Part shown: one piece after another, positions 13,054 to 27,925 of the stretch
Numbering within the stretch: position 1 is the stretch's first letter
Layout: each line of letters opens with the position of its first letter
From: Urechis unicinctus
Lineage: Eukaryota; Annelida; Polychaeta; Xenopneusta; Urechidae
Assembly: GCA_034190875.2 (NCBI GenBank)
Contig: CM067356.1
Location: 18,570,845-18,634,844 of the forward strand
Reading direction: 5' to 3'
Length of the DNA: 64,000 nt
Position numbers and translations under genes: made by a program
Notes under the pieces: model-generated
The model's input: only the letters and a program-made list of their open reading frames with translations
Told to the model about the DNA's origin: nothing
Databases searched by the model: none

Positions 13054-16000
13054 TGTTATATATAACAATCATATCGATGCTATAATCATAGTGATTCTTC
13101 ATTCGCCATATGTGTATACTAGCACTGATCGGCATTTTCTCATTTTTACTTTTGAAATCATATGTTTCATACTCTTCATCCTTGCCCTTTTCAAAGTAAA
13201 ATTAAGTCTACTAGCCACGGTTAGTTAACTGTGTCTTTATAGCACACTAAACAACACGAATGTTCCCCATGTAAGTTGCCGTAAAGAACATCTGCAGAAC
13301 CCATTTGCTGTTGGACATACGTCACCATAATAGGACAGCACATCGGTCCCTGACGGTAGAATCTATATTATTGGCACTTCTAAACACGCGGAATCACTTA
13401 CGATTATTACAATCGCTTCGTACATTACCAGAGACCCGAAACATACAAAAGTGATGATAGATTTTGCTTTTATTTGAAGAAGACGAAACCTTTGGTCAGT
13501 TTTATCATTCGGCTCTCACCAGCTTAGATTTTCACATAGCGAATTGACGCTTAACTGATTCATACTATTATCCATAATTTCTTAGATACCCTACATATGC
13601 CCCTTGTGAATTAATCACATCGAGATTTTATCGGCTCTACTACGATAGAATAATTACAGTGCGTAATAATTGTGTTGCAAATATTGGTATTTGTAAGCGG
13701 TAATGTTTCGTTGCTCAGGGAATAAAACTTTTCTATTAAATTAATTTTGCATGTTTGTCAAAACTGGGCAAAGATGTATATTGATCCCAACAACACAAAC
13801 AAACTGATCCATCCATGGCATCATAATTACTTGTGCATCCGATTGGTATCGACAGGAAGGGATAATGTTTGTTTTTGAACCCTGAGGTAATATATATCAC
13901 CGATGCAGTTCTTGCCAAGTCATCGCTGTACATGGCCAAAAGAAGCTGAACAACAACAACAATAACAATTGCCAAGTCACATTCTAAACATTAATTCAGA
14001 TTTCACAGCGTACCTATTTTTCGTTATTTTGTGCACAATATATGTTGATTTGTTCCTGATGAATTAATTCTGCACTGGATCCCTAGAGTCGGAGTCGTTC
14101 AGATATATTAGTCAACCTGATCAAATATGGGGATCGACTGACATTATATTACTGTGCTCATGTCACTGACATGCATTAATTTGACATGTGTCTCTATTAC
14201 TGCTTATTGATGCTGCAATTATAAGAGTGTTGATCACTTTTACATCTGGCTGTGATAACTTCCACATGTCTCGCTGCACCCTGCTTTTTCGTGATACAAT
14301 CAGTTATGAACACGTGTAAAAAAGGTACAACGTGAAACTCACTAATTATCGTTCACATTTTTTTGTCTAATAAATGCAAACTTCAACTGTTACATTCCAC
14401 AAAAGCTAAATATTTCTTACCAGTCAGTCCATCCTAGACGCCTGAACTGCTGTTAGCGTAGTTACGCATTAGTTTAGTGGCATAAAGTATGCATCAGGTG
14501 TTCTGGTCAATCAATGGCTATAAAGTGTTTGTAGAACTGCATATAATGTAGTGATGCATAATCCCGTGAAAAAGTGTGATACATACCTTAATTTGCATTG
14601 CCGATATAAATAAGATTGCATACAAATGCTGCATATCAGACTGCTGCCAAACCATTTGTCTTCAGGGCGAGGCAATACATCTGAATGAAACAACAAACAA
14701 AAAAGGGAGATGGTGCAGAAAGTATAGGCTTAGTATATTTATTGGCATTTCTCACGATGATTGTAATACTAAATGTCATATAACGTTAGCTATAATCATG
14801 ACATTCATTTGCCGTTGTTTTCTCATACGCTTAGATATACATATCATTAGATGCCCCCTCAAGTGTTCAAGCTATATGACAGTCATGCATAGATATAATT
14901 AGTTGTGTAAGGTTGTAAATCACATTCCTGATAACTGCATTCCATTCGTCAAACGTGTTTCGATGGTTAATCGCTAATTTCGCAGACTGATGGTTCAAAT
15001 TGTAGGAGTGTAAACAGTGTACAAGCTGTACCTCTCCGAAGCGTAACAAAAAATACAGGCGAAACGAATACCTTACAGCAAAGTCTTTTTTGACGATTTA
15101 TGTGGCTTGATTTGAAAATTTTCATACAGCAGTGGAACTCTTTAAGCTAATAGTGATATATGTATGTTTGCCGTTGCCCTTGCAAAACAAACAAACAGGA
15201 CTATGGCACTTAATCTATATTGCACTTTCTAATCACGAACTCTAACGATGAGATGCCTTATAAAATAATATCAGCATGATTTACCTTTGCTCTATTGACT
15301 TGTTCTGCAATAGATTGCTGCATAATATGCACAGATCGCATCATATACACCTGGTCTGATTAACATAATAAATATAAACGTACAAAAACGTAAACCATAA
15401 TTGTGCAAATCATTGCACACGATGGAAATATCTAGGGATGCAATAGCATTGTTGCACAACTGATGCCGTTCTCTGTGAAATTATGCAATAATAGGTATAC
15501 TGGGTGGGCAAACAGTACAAGTGATATTATGACAATACATTTACACCTATAACAGCTTTCATATCAACAACGATGGACTGTGACAAGTTAACCTAGTGAC
15601 GTAAATCATAAGACATGGCTTCACGTCACTCTCATGCATTTGATTCACGTGTCCATTTGCAGTTTGTGAAATCCTTATTGTAGCCAGATGAAGGTTGTCA
15701 CATATAGAACTACCAGACGGAAGAAGATGGCGATACCATTGATCTATTTGCTCTTTGTTTCATACCTATACGCAAAACGCTGGTGTACTGCAATTTCGAT
15801 GCCGTGATTTCTAAAGATAGTAAAATGATATACCTGGCAAACCTCTGTGCCCGAATCTTATCCACACTGAATTGCTATTGCTAGATTATACCCCCAGTTA
15901 GTTTTATTCGCAACAATTAATTAGGGCTATTGTCATGGCGCCCTCAGATGATGTTTTTGGGTGCTGTGCCATGGTAAGCAGGTGTGACAGCACACAAAAC

Positions 16001-18489
16001 AGATTAACCCGTCCAGACAGATTGCCTCTTGCATTACAGGATTGAACTATGCAACTGCTGATAACAGACAGAATAGACGTTAGCATGCGATCAGTTATAT
16101 GAAATTGATATATTTTTAATTTGCATCGAGGCGGCAATATTTAATTCTCTTTGAATGCGCCGCATGGTGTAAAATGCTCGTGCTGTATTTTGTAGGGCTG
16201 TAATGATAGCCATTTCTTTAGTATGTTATTGTATTACAAATATAAGATTTGCGAACGTTTATTGAAGGAGACAACCTACTACCACAAACAAGGGGTTTAT
16301 CTTATCTTATTCAAACAAACCATAGTTTTGATTAAGGCGTCATTTTACAACTACTTGCAGTCGAATAATAAATATATAGCTCGTTACAATCAGTCTACTA
16401 CATTGTAATGTTGGCAAGGTTCATATGACGCTCATCTGTGCAGTGAATGACAATTACCAAGATGACATGTATGTTTTGTTATATAATGAGTTTTAATGTT
16501 GTTGAAGGAACTTATCAATGGCAATAAATGTAATGGCCAGAGCATGTTTGTCATGCCTGGATGTTCATCCATTTATCTTCTGACGATCATCACGCCTGTG
16601 TAAAAAAGACGCAATTTGCTGTGAAGCCAATTAATATTTTTTAGTAAAAAAGGGTTGAGAAGCGATGAGCAATGTAAACGGTAGCTCAAACAATCCGGTA
16701 ATAGCGCTCTGAATCTGAAGTTTCAATTCCACTGAATTACATTAATGCAAGGCGAAACGTCCTCCCCCCCCCCTTCACACACCGTACAAGATACAATCGA
16801 ACAGAAGCCTGTATTTTTACAACTCAATTTTTCCGGCTTGCTCTTCTTACTATTTATTATCACAGATTCGATTTCTGAGCCAATAAATAACCGTGCACTT
16901 TATGCTGACATCAAGGTGACGACCAAACTATACGCGCGATGCAAATCAGTAACTTTAATACCTCAAGTATTCATCAAATAGACAACATCTTTCTACAACA
17001 TGTTCGTTGCATAAAACCAACCCGCACCGTATTTTATCTGTACTTCCCTTCCGTCGTTGTGCCATTGAAGTGTCATGGAATGAGAAAAGACCATGAGCGC
17101 AGATGGGAGAGAGATTGCTGTCCAGCATGTCTGATTGTAAACTGCTCAATTCAAAAGTTAAACTGTCGTTGCCCTTCCATAACATAGCCGCTCCCCTTTA
17201 ATTTGTAGACTGGCATTTTATTTTCCTGCTTCACTTAATTTCGCCTGTCAGATTTGATATGGCACTGCATCCGATACAATCCGAGCAGCATCACATTGAC
17301 GAAAAGCTTAATGTTACTAGATAATCACAAACCATGATATGGCGCCAGAAATGATTAATTACGAAACGATTGATATGCAAAAGGGAAATCAGTGCGTCTA
17401 GCTGGTCCCTGATTTACTCCTAATTTTTTTTTATCACTATGACAACGATTGTGCAGCAGTGATCTATGTTATTAGATATTTACATTCAAGTTGCCTCTTG
17501 CTGCAGTGAACAAGACGCTAAAGGGTACATGATCTTTAATTGATCGATTTAACGTTAATTGTAACCAAATAAGTAAAAATAATTTATTTCAAAGATATAC
17601 ACAGGTACACAAGATGAAACGTTAACATGATGGGTGTCATGCAATATGTTTTTGTACATCAGAACTAGTCCCTTTATAAAAAAACTTACTTTGCTTGTTG
17701 AGTATGTAATATCTCGATTGCATTATTGAATTAGTGATATCATTTAGATCCTCATTATGACGCCAACAAAAGACTATATCAAGGTCATTCATGTGTAAAT
17801 ATATAAGTGTGATCAGTGATATAATTAGCACCTAATTCTGTAGTAGACGTCTCACAGAAAGTTGCATGCATTGGAAAGTTGTACTCCCGTCTCAATTACA
17901 GCAAAAGCCAATTATAGCAAAAGCCAATGTAACAGTGCATTATTATTTCGCAATGTTAATGTCTCAATGCATTATTAATGGTGACGGAACAACGGAATAG
18001 GTGAATACAAACCACCGATGTGGTTGATGTTGATATTCAAAGCTTTATGGACCAGACAATGGTTCACCTGACAGTCTGCGCCAACGATAGAACCTCACAT
18101 AAACACTAGGACATTATAGAGTTCTGCATTGCATTATGTATATGCATTGTGTCACTGAGCAGCAAAAACTGATTCTATGTTGGTGCATAAAACAGAAACA
18201 CCTGAGATGACATATCATACCGGCATATTAAGCCATACAGCAATTATCAGCCATTGAAGGCAGCGTTCAATTTGTGGATTTGTGCCGTAGTCACCAAATT
18301 GTAATCACCTTCGCAATACTCACCGTGTCCTCAACCTTAAGCTTTGTCGCGACCTGATCCTTATCTCCGCTGTAACTCCGTCCTGATCTATATAACTGGC
18401 TAGGAGTAGATTGGCATACAGATATACACACGGACACGCACCAACTTTATTAATTATAAATCAGATAGATATAAATACCTATATATATA
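13054..18489. other. AT-rich non-coding sequence
   Basis: 5.4 kb with only random-looking frames of up to 108 codons, no tandem array and no transposon ends noticed. Confidence 0.5.
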
Positions 18490-18597
18490 TACTCATGATG
18501 GACTAAACAAATTGAAATTAAAGACACTCGTGCTATTATAACATGCTGTGTATTATGTTCACATTAGCAAGTCCTATGCTCTTTTGATTGTAGCGTA
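18490..18597 (+). repeat. Dispersed repeat family 3, copy with expanded 12-bp array
   Basis: GACTAAACAAATTGAA through CCTATGCTCT is repeated at 27790-27892. Here it runs straight into the 12-bp tandem array. Confidence 0.7.
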
Positions 18598-19005
18598 CAC
18601 AATAGCACACGCAATAGCACACGCAATAGCACACGCAATAGCACACGCAATAGCACACGCAATAGCACACGCAATAGCACTCGCAATAGCACACGCAATA
18701 GCACACGCAATAGCACACGCACACGCAATAGCACACGCAATAGCACACGCAATAGCACACGCAATAGCACACGCAATAGCACACGCAATAGCACACGCAA
18801 TAGCACACGCAATAGCACAATAGCACACGCAATAGCACACGCAATAGCACACGCAATAGCACACGCAATAGCACTCGCAATAACACACGCAATAGCACAC
18901 GCAATAGCACACGCAATAGCACACGCAATAGCACACGCAATAGCACACGCAATAGCACATGCAATAGCACACGCAATTGCACACGCAATAGCACATGCAA
19001 TAGCA
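18598..19005 (+). repeat. 12-bp tandem array (CACACGCAATAG)n
   Basis: About 33 units, mostly identical, with a few ACTC or CATG variants and one truncated unit near 18818. Long frames on both strands arise only because the period is a multiple of three. Confidence 0.95.
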
Positions 19006-19714
19006 TGAGAACTCAACGCCATGCAAATTTGCAATGGAGGACTTCGTTTCCCATTAATGTGATATATCAGGAATTGATTGGATTGACAGTTTGGTGATTC
19101 AGTAGTAATATTGGCTCGTGAAACGCTAACATTTATCTTATCATTGCTCAAGCCTTATTTTGACAAGCTTGTAATAGCTAAACTCTGTATTGAACCATAT
19201 TCGTTACTAGCAGAGGTACCGGACGTTGCCCGTATGTCAATGTGTAGAGACTTAGGGTCACTGCTCAGACGTTGCATGCTATGATCGCTCTCTCCGATGG
19301 CGCACCTCTTCCTCTACTTCGCCCTTACGACAACACGGGTCGCAGACAACACAGACTGCATGCATTGCAGACAGCAATTTCTGTAAGACTAAAACGGAAA
19401 TCACCTGCTGATTGGTCAAGTATCACTGATGTTGGTAGTAGGAGTGTAGCTATTTTCTTTAAGTTCCTTTGTGATAAGAAATAAACCATCAATCAAAGTA
19501 CTAACGCATCATGCAATCACAGTTTTATGCGATTGCTTCATTGATGTCGGTGGGTTGTGCAATAGCAGAGAAATAATATCATTAAATGATGCCGTATTTG
19601 AAATGATGAATTTTTGAAGATGATGTTTAACCGTATTTTTACTGCGAACTGTAATGAGCACTCTTGGTGTGCATTCAATTCTATCAAAACCATTTGAGAG
19701 CCGCACTGGCGATG
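19006..19714. other. Non-coding sequence between the 12-bp array and repeat family 2
   Basis: Nothing recognised. Confidence 0.5.
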
Positions 19715-20600
19715 CCTCCCATACGCCTGATAATGCTATTTGCACTTCATTTCGCTTCTTTGATAATGCACAGATTGCACCTGTTTCTCGACTTCTTTCG
19801 AAACCAATTCATTTCCTAAGATGAAAAATACAATTGACATCACCAACAGCATACATTATGTGGAAACCTAATCAGTTTGACGTTGTTTTAAAAGCGTTCA
19901 TTCTAAAGAGCAATGTGTGTTCACTGGTTAGACAAGCGCTCGGAATTAAGAGTGCTGCGAGTAAAAGTATAATAACCCGAACTTAATGAATGAGAATAAT
20001 TTTATAATGATTACAACCGATCGTATTTGCTATTGATTATATTTACATACATAAGTTCCGATGTTTATTGTACCAATTTGAAATACTTCACCCTCTTTAG
20101 AAACCGACTACTCATTGACGAACTGATGACCACGTTAGCTTATGACTTTTCTTAAACTGTATTTGTGTCAATCTGGTAGCAGGTGGTGGACCAAAGTCTA
20201 TTCATGAATGATTAAATATTTTTACGAGCTTTACTGTTTGACTACTACCATGGCTGCATGAAGCATTCCGATGGACAGCAATTTCAACGTTCCATACACT
20301 GGTTTCAATGGCCTAGGGAATTGGCGAAAAAAAAGTTAAATGCTATACCAACTTTTTCCGTTCATCGGCAGCATTGCATTTGTCCCTTGGTTCTACATCA
20401 GCAGGTCTTGACCAATGAACTGAAAACGTCCCATCAAATGCTACCATGGAGGTGACGACTATAGTTAGGTACAATCCAACAAACACTTGGTATTATTGGT
20501 TGTTTGCAATATTGACGCAAATAAATAGTGTGATTCCTTCGATTGTGTGAATCACGACTCCCTAGGGCATTACACTGTGTGCTACACTCGATGTGCAGCT
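19715..20600 (+). repeat. Diverged dispersed repeat family 2, copy A
   Basis: Contains GACATCACCAACAGCATACA, TTATGTGGAAACC and CACTGGTTAGACAAG, all repeated near 37690-37770. It also contains a second part (TTTGACTACTACCATGGCTG...GTCCCTTGGTTC...GTGTGCTACAC) repeated near 39255-39560. Confidence 0.7.
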
Positions 20601-22949
20601 GTGCCTGCGTGGTTCGATCGCTACGGAAGCTATATGGGTCACTGGTCGTTTAATTCAAATCAGAAATGTATTTAAATCAATGTTTAATTGGAATATTTAA
20701 AATCAGATGTGCCCATGTTGCTGAACACCAGGCGATAGGTTATGGCTTTTGTTCATTGTATAACATGCTGTTTCTTGACGACGTTATTTTCGGAGATTCA
20801 TGGCGTACAAAAATGAACACTATGTCACCAAGCTAAGGCAGGTGAACAAATGGTGGAATATGAATATTGATAGCCAGTCTTGAATATCTGACCGACAATA
20901 GCTTAGTCTGCCAACAATTACACTTACTTGCATAAGTAAATGCTTTTGAAACGGCAACATATCCAATCAGTGTAATTACAATTTTTGATAAATGTTGGTT
21001 TAATGGCAATATACCCATAAGCTATCTCTGTGTGTTATGTAGCTACTAATCTCTTAACATTCTAACGACAAGAAGAATGGAACCACGTGATTACAGACTT
21101 TAGTTCGGATTAAGGGTGACATAATTGACTAATGTCTTGACAGTTGTTGATTTAGGCAGCAGCAATAACCTGATACTCACTCGTATTGGCATTTACTGAA
21201 TCGTAGGTTGATATATATTTATGTAGACATGTAGACATGTAGGGGTGATAACAATTACTAATCATAAGATGATGAAATAACACTCCGTTGCTCACTATTA
21301 ATAATGATGAAGGTCTAGTCTGGTGCCTGAATATGAGCACAGTTGTATGCTCTTCATCATAAACATGACAAACCATGTTAGCCAGCTCTATGCAACATTC
21401 AAAATTGCACAAGAGACCAACATCATTCCATGTAAGCAGATATGTGTATGAACCTATAGTGTATCTCTGGTCTATTATAACCCATTAACGTTCCTAGTAA
21501 TGAAAAAGATCAGGATGCAGAGCAGCGCTTTATTTGCTTTATAGGATTGAATCTCGCTGATTTGCAGCTATACTGTCAGTGTATACAATATAATATGATT
21601 AGATTGATTGTGTAGGTGACTGCATAGTGGCTGGGGCGGAAGACTCTATGTCAAGAGCTCTTTATTATCAAGCTATCTGCGACCAACCATCATCTACACT
21701 GCGAAACATGTGTTTGCCTCACTGCAGCTGCAGCTCATTCAATCGGCATCCGTGAGTGTGGTCCTTCTTTTTTGGGTTACTATATAGTAGAAACTGGCTG
21801 ACAAAGTCAGTCTGAGCAATTTTATCGGAATTACGCATATTTGGTAATATTCTGTATCGCGATAATGCATATAATGCTGTAAATGAACCAGCAGAGAACC
21901 AGTTACATCGCAAGCGATTCAGTACGACTCATTCGCTTACAGTAACACAATGTCTAAACGCGTCGGTTTCTGCCATTGTTTGCGTTTGATCAAATATGAG
22001 ACATTACCTCCATCATTTCAACGAATGTTTCGACGATGGATTGGGCAATACACCAAAGAACAGATCTAACCGAGATGTGATATCAGAATTAATCTAAAAA
22101 CTTCCACTTGCAAAAAGGTCTCCACTGTCAAATATAAATTTTGAACAGTAAACACTATTTGACCAATGATTGCTGAGTGCAATCTACTGTCAGTACGATT
22201 GAGCCTCCAAGCGAAAGCAACTTATATCATACCAATCCTAATTATAAGCAGCCATTATGCTAGCCAAAAATATCATAGAAAACCTAACATATCCTGTATT
22301 GTTCTTAATTGTGCAATTTGCGATAATGATCTACATACGAGTGACTCATTGTAAAACAGTCTTTTGTTCGAGACCAAGCGATGCAACTGTTTTTTTGCTG
22401 ATATTGGTCGTTATTATACCAGATAACACAAGGAAAATCTATTCAAATGGATACTATTATTGTGATATTGTGGTAAGCTTTAATGAGATAATATTTGGCC
22501 CCAGATGGATATTTATTCCAGTAATAAGAAAATTACCCCTTAATCCATAATTGAATATTTATCTTGAACAAAGATTCCCATCATGATGTGGTGACTGATG
22601 TCATTAAGAAGGACGGCGGTATGCATAAAAGCAGGACGACATTGTTTTGATGGTATGCACTGGTTTCTATGAAGCTGAACATATAAAGCATGCAATATAA
22701 TGTGCTCCCATGGTTAATGGTACTATATGTTCGTTATGACACAATCCTACTTTATAGTGTATTGTATGATGGAAACAAATGGTCTGAGCGCTCAAATAGT
22801 ATTCGTTTGAAAACTGGCATCATTGCTCTATTTGTTGTGAGGTATAGACACTGAAGCATGGATTACGTGGAGAAGTGCAATGAACACCAATTAAAAGATG
22901 CGGTGTGAATTAAGTCAAAATGACGTAACACGTTTGCGACATATTATGG
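20601..22949. other. AT-rich non-coding sequence
   Basis: Short frames only. Nothing recognised. Confidence 0.5.
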
Positions 22950-25760
22950 TTGATGTCTCTACATATTTAAACATCTAGCCGTTGAGTGTTTTGTTGAAAT
23001 CAACACACCGAAAAATTACCCCCTCTCTTTGTCTGCCTTGATTAAGTTTCGCAGAGCTTATCAATAGCGTTGAAGATAACGAGTTCGGCGGTGCTACGGA
23101 GTTAGATGTAGACTTTATTTGTTAAAGATGATGAGTTTCCAATTCGGTACAATGTTTCTTACGAATAATTTTAAATTTGTTGACTACACCCGATTAATTT
23201 TCGTAATGCTTTAGATACTTAATCTCGTAGTTCGGTCGCCGGGTGGGTGTGTTGAGGTTGAGTGAGGCGCTTCTTTTTTTATACATATCTGCCTTGGCCA
23301 CGTGCCAAGGACTGACCACAACCCAACGCGTGCCTCGATCACCATTTCGCTCCTGACAGCACGTTCCTTATTTGTTAGAGATGATGGGTTTCCAATTCGG
23401 TAATGTTATCAATAAGAATAATAAGGTGGAAGCGTATAGAAAACATTCAGCGCAATTAGGAAAGGTGGTTTGTCAGCATAACCCCGCTGATCTTGCGCCT
23501 AAATATAAAAAAGCTTTAACGACTTAAAACTCGCTGGCCGATAACGTGTTTAGGTGGATTACACATAATTATGAAGACACAAAATATACATTTTGAACGA
23601 ATTCCAACAATCATTATTACGATACTTTAAAGACAATATGATCCTTTTAAATGTTGGCACTACAAAAGACGCAACCAACGTCGTGGTAAGATTTACAACG
23701 TCTCATGGTTTCCCGAAGGTGGCCAACGCAAACATTTCGAAGGATATTTTACCATTGATCAAAAATTACAATTGCCATATTACTTTTTCTATGAACATTT
23801 GTATCATCCTCACAAACCTATGACTTTTGAATAGTTAGGTCGCGTTTTGATATCATTAAAGCGTGATATGGGGTCGTTACGTTGTTGAAATTGCCATGTG
23901 TACCAATATAATGACGATAATCTTGCTATAGTGAACTGATTTTTTTATTTATGTTATTTACCTAAATATTCTAGACGCAGAACGCCAAATCCGCTCCAGG
24001 GTAACATCATTGTGATTTACAAAGCCTTGTTGGCGTGACGAAAATCGGTGATTGCTTGGCTGTGTTTTCACTCCTTAAGCCTATGAAAAGCCTAAGGAGG
24101 TTTATTGTCCAAGTGGCCTCACGAGACATCCCAGTGATTAATAGGTGGTACACCGTTCAATGCATGCCCAATGGGGTGTTATATATTCTCCAAATGATCC
24201 TGAACAGAGCAGTTGCTTATTGAGCTGTCATCACTGCGAGGCCATATGGCGTGTGTTGGATATCCATTGTACTTTCTTGTATTTAAAGCTATAGATCTAA
24301 TCAGTGCTTAAGTCATTGACATTGTTATCTATGAATGCTATAACCAACCTGTGTCAGGCTTTTTATTGATCTGTGTAATATTATCATTGTTACATCCCAC
24401 TCAATAACCCCTGACAGATATACTGAAATATTGTACAGTTTGCATCAGAAAACACGAGGCGCTTAATAATATGTCAACAAATGCTGATATTTAATAAGAA
24501 AAAAATAGGTAGGGCATTCTTATGTTTCTCTCTGACACACGATACAAGAGTGCAACCACAGTGTTTCATTCGGTGAATGCCTAGTCGTCTTTCTCTGTAA
24601 ATCACCATTATGGTTTATAACTACGTTGTCATCCCACGCAGGGATAAGTAGCAATCATGGTGAAAGTATTTGTCAACTTCTGGTCAACACAAAAAGTATT
24701 TATCATTTAAAATGCTAAACAAATACGATTAGTCATTCTAAATAAACGTGACACATGGTAGTATGGGTCAATTTTACTCACCAAATATATCTAACAGATT
24801 CTTTGAGTAATGCTCCGTCAGATGAAAGGGAAATAACATTGCATGGCCAAATAAATCACAGTCTTACCAACCTTAATGTTGATCCAATCATCATGAGCTA
24901 GCATCAATGTCGTGCGCACATCGGTGAATAAATGACTAGTCGCAATGAGCTGTGGTACACTGTTTGTCTGAAAGAGCAACTCGTGGTTTATGACGGTAAT
25001 GGCTTGTGGCTATCTGACACAAGCATTATGCATTTTCATTCGGCAGAATAGCACGCAGGAGCATTTAAAAGCAAAATCACATTCAACTGTATTTGCAATG
25101 AATTAATTGATATCAGAACCCAATACACTACATTGTGATACGTAAGCAATGCAATTGATTATTTAGGACAATTTTTCCGGAATAAAAATTACAAGAAAGC
25201 TTTAACAAATCATCTCTTTTGTCGCATTATCAATTTCTACAGTGCTGTAACACGAGACGCCTGCTACCGCTTTCTGGAGTAATCGCCGCATGTTGTGATT
25301 GTATTCATCAGCGAAGCCATTCCGGTTGATGCAACACGAAATGTATTAAGTCAAAGTGATTAACCAAAGTGAATTGGCCATTCCTAAACTCGATCATTTT
25401 TTTTTAACTTTGTCGTTATATCCTTAATCAAATGTATTCTTTGTCATAAAGGTTTCGTTGTATATTGTTTCATAAGCATATTGCCTATTCCCTGCAGTCC
25501 AACACCCCACATAAAGCACCTACCTTTAACATGTTTCATTAATAAAGCCGGGATTTCACAGTGGAATTCAAATTAGCTGTACAACTAGTCCTCCGACTGA
25601 GGGATCAGTTTGGCATTTCCCTTCCTTTGCAAAGAAAACTATGTGCGCATATTCTAACCAATAAAGCACATTCACCTTGATAGCCTGTGTCACAAATGAC
25701 TGCGCGGCGATGGCATTACATATTGAGACTTGAGTGGAGGGTATATGACGTAAATGTTAT
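22950..25760 (+). repeat. Diverged dispersed repeat family 1, copy C
   Basis: Longest copy. It matches B at its left end and A at 24196-24260, 24595-24690, 24810-24850 and 25500-25745. An inner segment (23100-23165) is repeated at 23370-23440 around a GC-richer insert. Confidence 0.7.
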
Positions 25761-26224
25761 AGGCCAATCAATAAGTTGACAAGATCAAAGGGCTGACATG
25801 GGATAGGCAATGTGAATGGTATAACAGTCAAATGGACATTTACTTCACTTGGCAACATTAAAATTAAGTTAACAATGTTATTGAGTGAGCCGGTGACAGC
25901 GATAAATTATATGTACAGTAGCTCTCTGTTGAACATTGCAGTACCCGCAATTTTTGTCGTGGATTTAACTGCTCAGTTTATACTTCTCATCCTTTTATTA
26001 CAACACACTCTTACTCCCTCCGCAAGTGCATTTTATAATGCTGCTTCGAAGGTATTGGATAATATATTGGTATTTTTGGTATCGTACTTGTTGATGTACA
26101 TTCATTACATCCGGTAGTAGATGATGTTCATTGGGTAGCATTAATAACTTGTCGTAATGGTAGTATAAACGATTCGGTACGAGCGCGCTATATCTAAAGT
26201 ATAAATTTCAATGTCATTTTATTT

Positions 26225-26320
26225 TACTGTCAACCCCGATGCATACCACCTGATGTATAAGACCCTTCATGGCTTGCAGGCTTAATCTAACTTGATTTTA
26301 CGACCACTTTGTGTGCATTC
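26225..26320 (+). repeat. Dispersed repeat family 5, copy A
   Basis: GCATACCACCTGATGTATAA and CTTCATGGCTTGCAGGCTTA match 29248-29320. Only this short core was aligned by eye. Confidence 0.5.
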
Positions 26321-27789
26321 CATGTAAAAGAAGTTTAGTTAATATTGGAGACGCATAACGAATAAATAATCAACGGGGCGGGGTCACTGTACTACTAATA
26401 AAAAGCAACTCAAAATGAAATTTACGGATTGCTGAATTTTCCACCTGACATCAAATTGAGGAGACAAAGAAATGGTTCACTAGTCGATCAAACATTTACG
26501 ATAGTTTTTCGTAATTATAGTACTGTCAAAATACTGATATATCAAAAGAGTTATCCATTTGGTCCTTTCTTTATGTATAATTGTCAATAACTACCATGCC
26601 TTGCATTCGGGAGGTTTATTTTTAGATCGAGTTACCATTGGCACTCTGCGTAGGGTTGATTTAATAGTCTTCTTCGTGCTTCTTGGTAAACCTTGCAGAT
26701 TAACTTTGTGTTTTTGCCTGCACATCACTCGATTTTGGTATTGCCAATGCGCCCAGCAATCTCGAAATAAAACTACTGATACATGTTTTGCAATCATCAA
26801 AGAAACGATTGATGAGTCCTACCTTGTTCCTAGTTGTCTGCCACCAAATGAAGCGATATAAGCGATTTCAATTTGGCGATAGGAAAATTTACATACAATT
26901 GAGGACGTCTAAATATTGCAACATAAGTCTGTCCATGGAGGTGAGACATGTTTTTTGGCTCTCCGGCAATATCCATACCGTCTGACATATCCACTGGTCA
27001 TGTAGTGTGGCTTTCAAAGCAATTTTTATGTTGAAATCAGCAGCAGATGATTGCGAAAGCACTATCAGCGTTAACATTCTGTTGATTAAGCATGGTCATC
27101 TGTAGTTCGTATCTTTTATCACTTGACATTACATAGTGGGACGAATGTCAACAACACGCTGTTATCTTATTCAGCTCATGAATATAACGCTGTTGGTTTA
27201 TATCCGATTGATCTGAATCAATACTATCCAAGAAGATATAATGAGGTTATAATATAATATTTGTTACTAGAAATTGTTTTTGACACCGTAACTTGCATAT
27301 ATACTTTGTTGTCGGTTAGACCGATTCTCCGCAGCTGGTACCCTGACATTTGACTTACGCCATTGGCCGTTTTTGTCGCTAATGGTAAAATTAACAATTC
27401 ACCTTTTCATTAACTTCCTTGTATTAACATAAAACAATAATGCCAACAATCCAATTCATAATGTATGGCACAAAACATCACAATATATATGCCACATATG
27501 CTTCTTATGCGAATGTTGGCTTCTTATATCTTATACGGTATCACGTATATCCACTTGACCATTCAATAAATCAAACGGTTGCTTATCAACCAGATTCAGC
27601 ACTAGGCACGTTGTTGGGCACGGAATACATTTATGTTGCCGACCGGTCGCCGTAATTACGCCAGACTTGAATGTAGTAAATCTCTATGTTAATATCTAAG
27701 AAACAATTGAGTGTGTGATGCAGCGCAGGAGATGGGGTGATCTGATTACCATACCTTGCGGGATATCAACAACTATGTCATGTCGTGAA

Positions 27790-27925
27790 AGACTAAACAA
27801 ATTGAATATCACTGCAATTGATGATACTCAGAATAATATAGTATGCTATGTATAATGTTCGCATTAGCATTACATGGCCTATGCTCTACGGACTTAAGCA
27901 TATGCAATAGCAGCATAATGTGTGT
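27790..27925 (+). repeat. Dispersed repeat family 3, unexpanded copy
   Basis: Same flank as at 18490, but followed by only one TATGCAATAGCAG-like monomer instead of an array. Confidence 0.65.

Noticed and set aside
18536..19151. Frames of 91-195 codons (AIA / VLLR / CYCV repeats)
   Set aside because: Produced by the 12-bp array, whose period is a multiple of three.
25812..26117. Hydrophobic 101-codon frame
   Set aside because: No recognised membrane family, lies just after a decayed repeat, and no start or splice context.
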